From NCBI GenBank assembly GCA_033065855.1, contig JAVXUO010002949.1, positions 62,001 to 126,000 on the forward strand: 64,000 nt of DNA, given 5' to 3'. Source of the stretch: Escallonia rubra (taxonomy: Eukaryota > Streptophyta > Magnoliopsida > Escalloniales > Escalloniaceae). Numbering within the stretch: the first letter of the stretch is position 1; every line of letters begins with the position of its first letter. Of this stretch, positions 34,875-46,600 are shown one piece after another. The notes below the pieces were generated by a model, which was not told the origin of the DNA, made no database searches, and saw only the letters and a program-made list of their open reading frames with translations. The translations under genes were made by a program, and so were the position numbers.

Positions 34875-36867
34875 CTAAACGTTGTCTCGAAGAAAATGGT
34901 GACGAATATCGATGTGCTTAGTGTGAGAGTGTTGAACATGATTTTTACTAATATCGATAGCAATACTACTGTCGCACATGATGGGAATACTATCTAAGGA
35001 AACACCAAAATCTCGCAAGGTTTGATGCATCCAAAGAACTTGAACACAACAGCTTCCAGCCACAACATATTCTGCCTTTGCACTGGAAAGAGCCACATAT
35101 GTCTGTTTCTTGATGTGCCAAGACACTAGTGCATCACCAAGAAATTGGCAGGTACCACTAGTACTTTTACGATCGACAAGACATTTGGCATAATTAGAAT
35201 CGGAGAAACCTATTAGGTTGAGGGAAGAATTATGCAGATACCAGAGTTCTAAATTTATCGTCCTAGAGAGATATTTGAAAATACGCTTAACAGCAGTAAG
35301 ATGAGATTCTTTGGGACAAGCTTGAAAACAGGCACATATGCACACACTAAACATTATATCAGGTCTAGAAGCGGCAAGATAAAGTAAATTACCAATCACA
35401 CCACGGTAAAGTTTGTTATCAACATCTTTACCATTTTCATCTTTGACAAGGTTAATGCTAGGAGAGATAGGGGTACCTCTAGGTTTAGCATTATCCATAC
35501 CAAACCTTTTCAAAAGCTCTCGTGTGTACTTTGACTGACTTATGAAGATGCCTTCTTTCGATTGCTTGACTTGGAGTCCAAGAAAGAAGTGAGTTCTCCC
35601 ATCAGGCTCATCTCGAATTCCCTGCGCATACTTTCAGCAAACTCTTGGCACAAATAATTGTTAGTAGCACCAAAAATAATATCATCAATGTAAATTTGAA
35701 TTATAAGAATATGCGAATTTCGATAATTTGTAAAAAGAGTGGTATCGACTTTGCCATGAGAGAATCCATGATTAATAAGAAAGTTGCTAAGACGATCGTA
35801 CCAAGCTCGAGGAGCTTGTTTAAGACCGTACAATGCTTTTTTCAGCTTAAAAACATGATTAGGGTATTTTTCGTTTTCAAAACCGGGAGGTTGTTTAACA
35901 AAAACTTCCTCATGAATTACCCCATTCAAGAAGGCACTTTTCATATCCATTTGAAAGAGTTTGAAATTCATGTGACATGAAAATGCCAAAAGTATCCGAA
36001 TAGCTTCAAATCGAGCAACGGGGGCAAAGGTTTCATCAAAATCAACCCCTTCGACTTGATTTTATCCTTGAGCAACTAATTTAACCTTGTTTCGAACAAT
36101 ATGACCATCTTCGTCAAATTTGTTTCGAAAAACTCACTTGGTGCCAATGACCTTTTGTTGAACAGGAGACGGAACTAGTGGCCAAACATCGCTTCTTTCA
36201 AATTGATTTAATTTTTCTTGCATGGCAAGAATCCACTCAGCATCTTTTAGAGCCTCAGAAGTGTTTTTAGGCTCTATTTGAGAAAGAAAAGCAAAGTCAG
36301 CACCGAAAAAATTTACTGTAGACCGTGTAGTTACTTCACACTCAACATTACCAATAACTTGCTCCATCGGGTGACTGGAGAATATCTCCAGCTTTTGGGA
36401 AGTGGCTGAGTCTCGATATTGTCTTTGTGGGATGATGTTGAACACTCCCCCTCATTTGATGAACCATTTAGCTTGTTGTTTAAGTCCAATGAGAGTTCTT
36501 CGCTATCATCACCTGCATGCTTACTTGGATTTTCGACGTTAGATTCTTCAAATACAACATGTATGGATTCTTCAACTATTAAAGTCCTACGGTTATAAAT
36601 TTTATATGCTCTACTTTTAAATGAATAACCAAGAAATCTACCATCGTCAGATTTCGCATTAAACTTACACAAGTTCTCACGATTGTTCAAAATAAAACAT
36701 TTGCAACCGAAAATCTTTAAATAATCGATTTTTGGTTTTCGATTTGAGAAAAGTTCGTAAGGGGTTTTATCAAGGATTTGTCTGATAAGAACCCTGTTCA
36801 AAACGTAACAGGAAGTGCTGACGGCTTCAGCCCAAAAATATTTTGGCAAAGAATTTTCATGAAGCAT
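34875..36867 (-). pseudogene. SIRE-type copia pol remnant (integrase end, RT, RNase H)
   Basis: Minus strand, three blocks. Integrase C-terminal part (36,331-36,867): FWAEAVSTSCYVLNR, FGCKCFILNN, RFLGYSFKSRAYKIYN. Reverse transcriptase (35,540-36,445): QMDMKSAFLNG, KALYGLKQAPRAWYDRL, and the catalytic YIDDIIFG. RNase H (34,875-35,513): RPDIMFSVC, DRKSTSGTCQFLG, ISKNHVQHSHTKHIDIRHHF. Within the RT frame two stops replace a Trp and a Tyr near 36,130 and 36,060. A frameshift near 35,525-35,560 separates RT from RNase H, and the RNase H AEAEY motif reads AKAEY. The integrase core, gag and 5' LTR are missing. It is a dead 5'-truncated copy. Confidence 0.9.
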
Positions 36868-38519
36868 TGTTCATAAAACATCTCAGCTAGTATATCATTT
36901 AATCGAACCCAAAGATGGATAGTAGAGAAGTCTAAACGGGGAAGACATTGATATGGAATCTATTTAACTAAGACTAGTAGACCACCTTGAATGTTCCAAA
37001 GGCTTTCCATTAACAAACTTCCTAAATCAATTTCATCTGTAAAATGAAAAGCAAAAAACTCCTCAATTGGTTCCATCTTAATTGACTGTAACCTCCAGTA
37101 ATGATTCACAACCCGTTTAAGTAGATTTGTTATGAAGACCCCTAAACAATGAATTTTCTGACCAATGAATTGACCCAACTATGACATTGAGTCTGAAGCA
37201 TCTCGATATCTAAGGAAACCAGATGCCCACAATGCTCAATGGCTAATTCTTCTTCCATGTTAGATGAATCCAGACTTGGAACACCCATATGTGAAAAGGT
37301 TTAAAGGATTAAAGGAAGGAGAAAATCACCAAGTCACGGTAGTTACCTCTATCGCACCTCCGTCACACCTTCAATCGCCAATAAGCAAGTTAGAGACCCA
37401 GAAGACGAAGCCTCGTATATCGCTATTGTTTAGTTAGTCATTCAAATTTTAGACTTCCTCATTTGGTATACGCACTTATTTTTTTTTCCTTGGGAGCGAT
37501 TGGGGTATAACTTATTGTTTTCATCCTTTTGCATTTTTCTTTCTCATTACTCAAATTTTATGTATGAAGAAATCATTTAACTAATTTTCTTATTCAGTGA
37601 TTTGTTTATGGTGTTACAAGTTTTATGCCCTCTAGCACACATATTGCATTGGACTTTTATACAATCTTAGCTATCTTCAGTAGTTTCACCCACTTTAATG
37701 TCAGAAGGACTTCCCATGTTGTGTTGATCTCAGTATGAATTTAAAACATTCATAGAAACTTTCTTCTCTCCAGGTAAAAAACCTTTAATGTAACCTTTTA
37801 AAGTTCTAAACGTTTAAAATCTATTGAAATTTTCTTGTAAGAAACGTTACAATAAAAAAGTATATATGTGATTCAATGGAATATTAAAATATATATGTTG
37901 AAATTTTATTAAAATAGCACAAATTTTTTATTCTTATTTACATATTATTTTTTAGATAACTATAACCAACCTATTTTTTTTTTATCAAACTAGCATGCGA
38001 CGTGCGGGTCACACACGCACGCACATACTTTATAGAATTTGTGAGTATTGCATATGTGTTTACATACACACACAAGTAACTCCAAAAACCCATGCTTTAT
38101 ATGTGTTTAATCTTGAATTTGTGAGTATTGCGTATGATTTTGCTGATGTATTATGTATATATAGATGCTTATGTATATATCCGTGATGTATTGCATGTGT
38201 TAGTGTTGGCAAAGTTAGACTTGCCAACGTTGAATAACAATCCTACGAACTTGATATATATGCTTTATTTCAGTCCAAAAATGAACTTTAATCCCAGAAT
38301 CGAAGATTCCTCCGTCTTATACGACCAAGCAAACCATATAAGTACATCAATTTAGAGAAGCCAAGTAAGATATTAATCTCTGTGATTATTTTTAAATTTT
38401 CATTCATGAATATATTAGTTTTAAATATACTTTGTTAACTTCATAGGAAAGATAGACACTCACTACGGAAGAAGTATGATACTCATTTGGACGGTTGAAG
38501 TTGCACCCAAATAAAATGT
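36868..38519. other. Unassigned sequence, possible dead gene piece on minus strand
   Basis: Two minus-strand frames, 37,285 to about 37,140 (starts MGVPSLDSSNMEEELAIEHC) and 37,178 to 36,960 (72 codons), look protein-like and may be one frameshifted piece, but I do not recognise the family. Sequence from 37,440 to 38,000 is AT-rich. At 37,990-38,060 a 'actagcatgcgacgtgcgggt' block resembles a common plant repeat edge. Confidence 0.3.
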
Positions 38520-39061
38520 TTTGCTGCGTGGAATGGGGTTTGAGATATTTACATATGGTGATGTGTTTCTTCAACATGACCGTTCTTTCATTTTTGCACT
38601 CGTTGTTGCCCTTTTGGAGAGATAACGATAATTTCACAAAATGTCGGGTTCATCTAAGGATTACCTGCGACTGAAACGCCAATTTGTTTTGTTAACATTG
38701 ACGGCCAACTGAAGCCATATGCTAGGGACAACCTTTGTTCGATACTGCAGGACGCATTTGTGAGTGTTGGAATAAAATTGAAAGGGTTGGTGAATACATT
38801 CGGAGAATTGCCAAAAAAATTTACGAATAGGACGATGTGGTTGCACACAAATGCTGTTTTGCTCTATGTGATGGGGCCATTCTATTTCTAACAACGACTA
38901 AGAATGTCGTTCATGTGAAGTATTTGACTCTCTTGGGAACTACACACAAGGTTCGTGAGTATGCTTGGGCTGCTGCCTCTTTTGCATTCCTGTATCGCGC
39001 TTTACACAAAATAACGAGGACCGATTGTAAAGTTATATGTGCATGTCTCTTGTTTTTGCAG
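38520..39061 (+). pseudogene. Plant mobile domain (PMD, MAIN-like) pseudogene
   Basis: Three collinear + segments match the plant mobile domain (PF10536-type, found in MAIN/MAIL proteins and in many transposons). The first (38,560-38,655) reads FHFCTRCCPFGEITIISQ, like the conserved THTFHLPxGExTITLQDV block. The second (38,656-38,890) has GLPATETPICF, matching LLGLPVxGxPV, and later TNAVLLYVMG. The third (38,870-39,061) has VKYLTLLGTTHKVREYAWAA followed by FAFLYRALH and CLLFLQ, matching the YLxLLxDxxxxxxYAWGxAxLAxLYRxL block. Frames change twice and there are in-frame stops. The CAG|GTATAT at 39,061 could be an old splice donor. Probably a TE-borne or relict copy. Confidence 0.75.
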
Positions 39062-39777
39062 GTATATCATATCACTTCTTTTAAAAAAAATTGTTTAATT
39101 ATTTGGTTAGTTATTTCACAACTATTTTTTACCTTACTTCACATTATTGTTTTTGTTATCAAGTGTTGGTCTTATAAACACCTAAGTGTCAGGGGTGCCG
39201 AACCTAGGTCAAAAACCCAAAACTTGTGGCCTTGGTTGCCTGCGTGACAATACAATCAGAAGGAAAACCACTAAAAAAAGAAAGTATCATCTTAAACGAT
39301 ATATTTTTTTTTTTGCAACTGATCATGGTTGAAAGGACTTATTTTGAAGTTGAAACTTTTTGAGTCGGTAGCTTATATAATGTTTTCCTTGGAATTCAAA
39401 AGTTAGCATGATGAAATAGTAAATTATTGAATTGTTAAATGTGCAATTGAATTGCAATCTACTAGATACTATTTTCTTTTTACTAGTTAAAAAATAGGTC
39501 ACTACTGCTTCACAAGGAGTGAATCTCACTACTTGAAATGCAGATTTCGCCCGTGCATTACACATGTTTAGGATGGAATTGATGAAATTTCATTTCAAAT
39601 ACTCAAAATTTGTTGTTTGGAACATTAAAAAAAGGAATTGGAATTAAATTTCATGGGATTTGACTGTATTTGTTTCTACAGTATGAACTCTGATGAAACG
39701 TAGTCGGATTTCATGGGATTTGCTTGAAATAGAAGTAATTATTTACTTATCTTACCTTTTCTTGAATCTCTCCAATA
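39062..39777. other. Intergenic, AT-rich, nothing recognised
   Basis: No domain or RNA gene seen. A short direct repeat 'cggatttcatgggatttg' / 'aatttcatgggatttg' occurs at about 39,648 and 39,704. Confidence 0.4.
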
Positions 39778-39779
39778 AT

Positions 39780-40260
39780 GAACTCAACACCACCATCTTC
39801 GTTGCCGCTACCGCCACATCACTTTTACTACCACCATCGCCGCCACCACTACCATCGCCACCACTACTGCCGCCACCACCAACACCGCCACCACTACTTC
39901 CAACACTACCACCACCGCCACGACGACGACGACGATGACCACCACCACCACTATCACTACCGCCACCGCCACCACCACCACTACTACGACCACCACTACC
40001 GCCGCCGTTGCGACCACTACTGCCACCACCACCAATACCACATCACTTTTACTATCATCACACCACTTTTCCTACTACCACCAGCACCACCAATGCCACC
40101 ACCGCTGCCGACACAACTACCACCACTACTGCCCTCGGCGTTACTATTGGCGTCACTTGACCACCACCAGTTACACCTCAATACCACCACCATCATTACC
40201 ATCACTTAACCACCCCACCACTTCCACCGTCGATGCAGCTACCCCGTGTGGTGTCGCCAC
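39780..40260 (+). repeat. (CCA/CAC)n trinucleotide-rich tract
   Basis: About 480 bp of imperfect CCACCA, CCACTA and CCGCCA units. The poly-Thr/His/Pro frames on + and the poly-Val frame on - are composition artefacts. It may have grown from a TE poly-motif. Confidence 0.85.
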
Positions 40261-40499
40261 CAGCACCATGTGGTGGCACTAGCACACTTGAAATCACTTG
40301 CCGTAGTTCATTTTTCATCGTAAGTAAATGATATAATTGCTTAAAAATTTATTGTCTTTTCATTTTTTTTGTTCACCAAACACAAAATAAGAATCTGTGA
40401 TTTAAATTTCCTTCCATTTTAAACAAAAAAAAAAGTAAAATTTAAATCCTATAAAAAATTAGTTCCAACAGAACGTAAGTAAAAAATAAAAAAGATAAT

Positions 40500-41480
40500 T
40501 ACAGCAGTGTCCCTGATGTTTGGGTGAAATTACAGGCGTGTCTATTAGTTTGGACAAATTACACTTATACCCGTTGACCAGACAGAATCTTAAAAAACCT
40601 AACGATTTTAAGAAAATGACATTGTTGCCCTTAAGTTAGAAGGTTATTTTTTTTATGTCATTACTTTATCTTTAAAAAAAAAGGAAAATGACTTTACTAG
40701 TTACTTACCCCCCCCTCCAATTCAGTCTCTCAGACTCCCTTGCCTCCTCCAATTTTCTCCCTACCCAGCCGCCACCCCCTCTCCCCTCCCCTCGTCGCCT
40801 CCACCCTTCCCACCCCCCCACTGCCCGCGACCACCTCCTCTCTTCTCCCCCAACCCTGTTGTTGCCCCCTCCCTTCCCTCCAACCCCGCTGTCGTCCCCT
40901 CTCTTCCGCCACCCCATTGCCCGTCCCCTCTCCCCTCCTTACCGACGCCACCATCGATTCACGCCGCCCCAAGCCACCGTGACCCCCATCTTAAGCATAG
41001 TAACACCTTTGAAAGATTGTTGCCTTGTGGAAGGTTGCTTGGAACAATGAAATAAAGAAGAGGATGACGGTGATGCGAAGGGAGCTAACATGAGCAGGGG
41101 CCAACATAGACGAAATATGCACTCACCACGGTCAGAATGTGAGTGAAGCAAAGGGGGACGAAGCAGGGGAAAATCTCGAAACCGTTGTTGGGGGAAGAAA
41201 AATGGACATGGACCTACATGGACAGGGGGTGGAGTGGAAGGCGAGACAGAAGAGGGCGGCGGGGTGGGGGTGTTTGTGATAGTGTTTGAAAATTAGTGTT
41301 TATAACCCATCATTTTCAAATTAGGGTTTGAAATTCTAATTTAAATTTTGTAAAAATTATTCAGTATATACAGTACAAGGGCAGTATTGTCATTTTGAAA
41401 ATAAGTAATGATGACAACATAAAAAAATATACTTTTTGGACGGAACCCTAACGGATGGACATAAATGTTATATTTTTAAT
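40500..41480. mobile_element. Putative non-autonomous DNA transposon with imperfect TIRs
   Basis: Near the left, 'aaaatgacattgttgccctt' (about 40,613) pairs with the complement of 'aagggcagtattgtcatttt' (about 41,380). The outer flanks also correspond loosely ('cccgttgaccagacagaat' against the complement of 'ggacggaaccctaacgga'). The inside is C-rich (40,700-41,000) with Pro/Ser frames. The ends and target-site duplication could not be fixed, so the superfamily is unknown. Confidence 0.4.
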
Positions 41481-41499
41481 ATTTTTGATCACGATATCT

Positions 41500-42030
41500 T
41501 ACATTTTGAAATTTTAAAGATTTCGTTTGACAAAACTTTTTTTTTGGTTTTCAGTTTTCAAAAAAAATAAAAATTTAAAGAGCAATTAAATTTTTTTTTA
41601 TAAAACAAGTGGGTGTTTGATAACCCAATTTTATTTTGAATTTTTTTTTTGGCTGTTTGATAACCCAGTTTTTTTTTGTGGTGGTTTGCGGTGGCCAGCG
41701 GTGGCTGGAGGTGGCTTCCGGCGACTGCCGGCACGCCGCCGCTGGCAGTCACCGGCGGTGGTCGCCTGAGGTGGCTGTCGGTGGTGGCTGCCAGCGGTGG
41801 GAGGGTGGTGGTCTCAAAAAAAAAAAAATCAAAAGTGAAAAATAAAACTCATTTTTGGAGTTTTTTTTCTTCTTCTTCAGTTTAAAAACTGGAGAAGAAA
41901 AAAAAATAGTTACTAAACGCGCCTTTTTTCCCAATTTCCAAAATTGAAAAAAAATAAGTGTCAAACGGGGCCTTAATATTCTACTATAATTTTACTCTAT
42001 TCTCGTGATATAGCTGTAATTATGACAAAC
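41500..42030. other. Unassigned repeat-like block (GGTGGC-rich core)
   Basis: A GGTGGC-rich core (41,675-41,810) lies between T-rich arms containing 'gtgtttgataaccca' twice (41,613 and 41,655), and ends with a 'gtgtcaaacggggcc' motif near 41,957. The layout suggests a small transposon, but no paired termini were found. Confidence 0.35.
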
Positions 42031-42045
42031 AAAAAACGGAATAAG

Positions 42046-43437
42046 ATCACCAAGCGCGTAGGTCAGCTGGTAGGGGGTTGTCCTAACTTAACCAGAGGTC
42101 TCGAGTTCGAGTCCTGGGAATGCTACTGCTAGAGATGTCAATGGGCCGGCCCAGCGGGCCTCGGGGAGAACCGGGCCTAGCCCGGGCCACATAGAGAGAA
42201 AACGGGCCGGGCCTGTGGCCTGGGATATTTGGGCCCAGTCCAGGCCCAGGCCCTAGGCCCAATTTTTAGGGCCGGGCCCGGGCCAAATTTTTTTTTTTTT
42301 TAAAATTCTCCGGTTATTCAAAATAAAAATTTTAATTGCGATATTTTCTTGTTATTATGTACACAAATTCTAATTTAATAATGTGTATAAGCAAATAAAG
42401 TAACAACAAATATTCTAATTTAAACCATTTCGTTAATTTCGTTAATTACACCTAGAAGAAACATTTTGCTCCAATTACGGCAGTAGAAGAAAATTTTGTT
42501 TATTGTTAGTGACATGTAGGTCTATAAATAATTTGTTGTTACTTAATTGGCATAAGTGTAGACGGATATAACAATAATCATACAGTTGAAGCCAATCTTT
42601 CCTTGTTGGATACAAATTGCATTCAACAAAGGAAATTTATTTTCTATTTGCGAGAGACCAATATGCAAACAAATTAGCGAAGGCTTGTGTTTTGATTCTT
42701 GTCGAACTTTGGATGCTTGACAAACCTCCAACCAGCTTACTGGAAGACCTGGATAAAGATGCGCATGGTGAACGGAGGCTAAGGCAGGTTTCTAGTTTTA
42801 ATTAGTTTTTTTTTTCAGTACTAATTTGTACCTAAACCAAGGGAAAATTTATTCCAGTCAGCAGGGTTAACAGGAAATAGGAACAACTGAAACCAAGTTT
42901 GATAGAGAATACACGCTATATAAGGCTAAATTTGCTGGGATCTTTGAACTGCTTTTATTGGCAAATTAGACCATCAAGTCAAGTCATGTCGGGTATGCTT
43001 GGTTCATGGTTTAAATCATTGCGTCACGGCAATTGGGAGTGGAAATGGGAGGGAAAAGGGGAGGGCAAGTTTTTTTTTTTGAAAAAGGTGGGGCAGGCCA
43101 AAATAGGGCCGAAATAGGGCTGATTTTGGGCCAAAATCGGGCCAGATCCGGGCCGAAAACGGGCCGGGCCTGTTTCGGGCCAAAACCTTTGGAAATCCAG
43201 GCGTGGTCCAAGCCCAGGCCCAAGGCCCTATGCCTGCGGGCCTGCACTGTTCACCTGCGGGCCGGGCCGGGCTTTTTTCGGGCCGGGCCGGGCTGGGCCG
43301 CGGGCCGCCCGGCCCGTTTGACACCTCTAGCTACTGCATTAAAAATTTGGTAGGGAGAGCTTTGCCACACCCATGTGGTCTCAATTAGTCGGCTCTCAAA
43401 TGCTACTGGTGTCCGGATACAGGGTTGTCCGACAAAA
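42046..43437 (+). mobile_element. tRNA-derived SINE, split by a hAT insertion
   Basis: The head has RNA polymerase III promoter boxes: A box TAGGTCAGCTGG (42,059-42,070) and B box GAGTTCGAGTCC (42,103-42,114). The body resumes after the hAT insertion at 43,338 and ends in an A tract before 43,438. A perfect 15-bp target-site duplication AAAAAACGGAATAAG flanks it (42,031-42,045 and 43,438-43,452). Without the hAT element and one copy of its TSD the SINE is about 185 bp. The arms do not fold into a full tRNA, so it is not a tRNA gene. It ends only about 220 bp upstream of the HDA9 start codon. Confidence 0.85.
42130..43329. mobile_element. Non-autonomous hAT element nested in the SINE
   Basis: Terminal inverted repeats TAGAGATGTCAA / TTGACACCTCTA and a perfect 8-bp target-site duplication GCTACTGC (42,122-42,129 and 43,330-43,337) show a 1,200-bp hAT insertion. 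The subterminal parts are GGGCCGGGCC-rich in opposite orientations (42,140-42,290 and 43,100-43,320). No transposase frame is seen; frames at 43,011-43,353 come from the GGGCC repeats. Confidence 0.92.
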
Positions 43438-43452
43438 AAAAAACGGAATAAG

Positions 43453-43673
43453 GCAGAAGTACCCAAATCGCCGCCACTTTATTAGTCGACTCGACGAAAT
43501 CACACCCTTCGCTCGGCATTTCTCTGATACCCGTTGTCACCACTCGCCACCGTCAACACTCGCTCAAAATTCTTTCTGCTTTCCCGACGTTCCTGCAGCT
43601 GGAGGGAGCTCCATTGATGGTGTAACTCTTGTAAGCGCCGTTAATTTGTGGCGTTGGCAGTTTTGTCGCTAGA
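43453..43673 (+). promoter_or_regulatory. Proximal promoter / 5' UTR of the HDA9 gene
   Basis: The 221 bp between the SINE target-site duplication and the ATG are C/T-rich, as plant 5' leaders often are (CTCGCCACCGTCAACACTCGC around 43,543-43,563), and have no obvious TATA box. A GTAAGC at 43,630 and a CAG at 43,660 could bound a small leader intron, but this is only a possibility. Any distal promoter element would lie in or beyond the SINE/hAT insertion. Confidence 0.4.
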
Positions 43674-46600
43674 ATGCGTTCCAAGGACAAGATCGCGTAC
43701 TTCTATGATGGTTAGCTCTCCTAATTCAAAGTTGTAGATTCTATTCTTTGATTCCTTACTTTCTGTCACTCACTTTGCTACCTCTTCGAAAATCGAATCA
43801 TTTCGCAGACTTCTCCCGCATGTGTGTGTGTGTGTTTGTGGTATTAGCTAGTTTGAACCCTAATGTGTATCGAGCACATAATTGCAGGGGATGTTGGGAG
43901 TGTGTACTTTGGGCCGAACCATCCAATGAAGCCGCACCGGCTATGCATGACTCATCATCTGGTCCTATCATACGACCTTCACAAGAAGATGGAAATATAT
44001 GTTAGTACCTTTTACAACCTTTTTTTTTTCTTTCAATATACTTGATTGTTGTACGATACTTCCCTCCGTTCCATTAGATATTCATCCATTTGACTTTTAG
44101 CGAATTCCAAGGGTAGATTTATTACACTCGTTCTTTTATCCTAGCTTGACTTTTCAAAAGATACTTATTTAACTGCTGTTGTGTTCAGTTTGATGTTTAC
44201 ATGGTACTAAATCTATCATAGTAAATCGCAAAAGTTGAGGGGATAATCCAACGGAGTGGAGGTAGACGTTGATTATAGGTTTCTTTTTGTTTTATTGATG
44301 TAGTGAGATTGATATAAGGGTTTCGATTTGGTGTGATGTAGAGGCCTCACAAGGCGTATCCCGTTGAGCTAGCGCAGTTCCACTCACCAGACTATGTGGA
44401 TTTCTTGCACAGGATAAACCCCGAGGAGCTGCACTTGTATTCTAATGAGCTGAAAAAATGTAAGGGTTAGCAAATCTCACTGCATACTGAGCACTTTATA
44501 GCTGCATATGAGTTTTATTAAGCTGTCAAAGTTATGTTGCTTGACTACTGATAATGTACAAAAGAGCTCCTTGCTTTTATGTGGTCAGAGTTTTCTTATG
44601 AAGAAAATCATTGGCAAATCGGATTGCCTGTTGATTAAACCCAGTGATGTGTTTCATAGGATTTTCTATTCATTGGAGTCATATCGGAAGAGATAAAGTT
44701 TTAGATGATGTAAGTGAATACTGAATTTTGTCATCTGTGCTCGGATACTCGTAATAAGAGTAGATTGAATTTAGAGGCTTTTTTGACATGTGATTTTGTG
44801 CATATTTGAGTGTGCAGTTCAGTGATGGCTTCGCATTTAATGGGTCAAAAATTAGCATGATATTTATTCTGTAGTATAATGGAAGTCTGTAAAAGTGTTT
44901 TTGTTAAAAAAATGATTGCTGGAACCTGATTTCTTCATTGCTAGCAAATGCTTTATATATAAACAGAGGATTCCGCGATTTTAGCCTCATGGTTTTCTTG
45001 ATCCTAAACTTTAGATATGATAACTGCTATAGATATCGTAACTGCTGAATTTTTTTTATATACTTTGTACTATATATATATATATAAATATATATATATT
45101 TATGCGTTTACTAAATTTCAAGTACATTCCACATCGAAAGGAGTAAACACTAAATTAAGAACCACAAATCAAGTTATTCAGATAAAGCCATACTTAAATC
45201 CAACTTAGTACAACTCATAGTTCAGAACAAAGTGCTTCTGTTTTACATAGTGATGCAAACAGGGAAGAAAAAAAGAAGGGAAATAAGTCAAATAACTTTT
45301 AGTTTTATGCTTTGATCAAGCGCTCAATTTACATCAGTTTATCCTTCGGCTAGATGCTCAGTCCTCCGTCTCCTCCATCTTCAACTCCTCTTGGTTAGGC
45401 GACCCAAGTACCTAACAGCACCCGGTAGCAGCCGCATAGAGAAAGAGAAAGGTTTGTTGATCTAACTTTAGGGTTTGGCTTAAAATTCAATTTCTAAAAC
45501 AACTCTAGATTTTGCAAAATTAAACATTGACCCCCAAAATAAGTTTGAAATATTATATTTTGACCCCATATAGGTTGACACTTTTTCAAGGTGCCTGACA
45601 TGGGTGTCCGATAATTGATTAAAAAAAAGAAGAAGAAAATTAGACACCTCTGAGAGTTGCCCGTCATGTGTTCAGCAATGTCGGTGAACTTTCGGGGTGT
45701 CGGTAGGTGTCGAACACGATACCTCCACCCATATGAGGTGTTGGTGCTTCCTAGGTTCCATGGGAGTGTCAGATCTACAATCGGTGAGGTTGGTGTCCTC
45801 TTTAGTTATCGAGAATATACTTGCTCCGACTTAACTAATGCCCTCCTTGGATCTGGCAACTTCGATGACTAGATAATACTTGAGAGTACCATGCGAAATC
45901 GTGGGTGAAAAGAAGATTTTATCTTGTTTATGCCATTAATGTCATTTCCAGTAATCACAATGTCATCAACAAGTACTATGACAAAGATGGAGTCGTCACA
46001 TTTGTGTAAAGAAAACAAATAATGATTGGCTTGGGACTGCACAAAACCAGCCACAAGAAGAGCATCGGACAATTTGAAAAATCGGTTTCTAGAGGGAGGC
46101 TTGAGACTGAAATGAGATTTATTGGCACGACAAACCATATTCTCCCCCTTGCAGATGATAGCCAGTAGGAAGTGTCATATAGACCTCCTCATTCAAATAG
46201 CCATGTAAAAATGCATTGTGTACATCAAGTTAATTTGAAGATCAACCTTTAATGATCGCAACAAAAAGTAATACACAAACCTTTTTTTTTTGTGACAAGT
46301 TTAGCAACTGGGCAAATGTCTCATGATAGTCGACACCTTCAGTTTGCTATATCCTTTGGCGACAAGGTGGGCTTTGAAATGTTCAATAATACTGTCAGAA
46401 CAATACTTAACTCTTCCCTTTTGGAGTCGTTTGGGTTTTTAGCGGCAGGCAAAGGTACAATAGACCATGTATTATTGGCCTCAAGTGCTTGAATATTTTC
46501 GTGCGTAGAATCTCGCCATGCCCATAATTAAATGGCTTTGCAGACACTGGTAGGTTCATCGAAGAAGCTAAGGAAGCAAGAAGATGAAATTTTTTGATAA

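Noticed and set aside
39778-40282. Long His/Thr/Pro ORFs on + and a poly-Val ORF on -
   Set aside because: Produced by the (CCA)n tract; the absence of stops follows from repeat composition.
42050-42118. Possible tRNA gene with A and B boxes
   Set aside because: The acceptor and anticodon arms do not pair, and a 15-bp duplication plus A-tail show it is the head of a SINE.
43011-43353. Pro/Gly/Arg-rich ORFs on both strands near HDA9
   Set aside because: They lie in the GGGCC-rich subterminal region of the nested hAT element.
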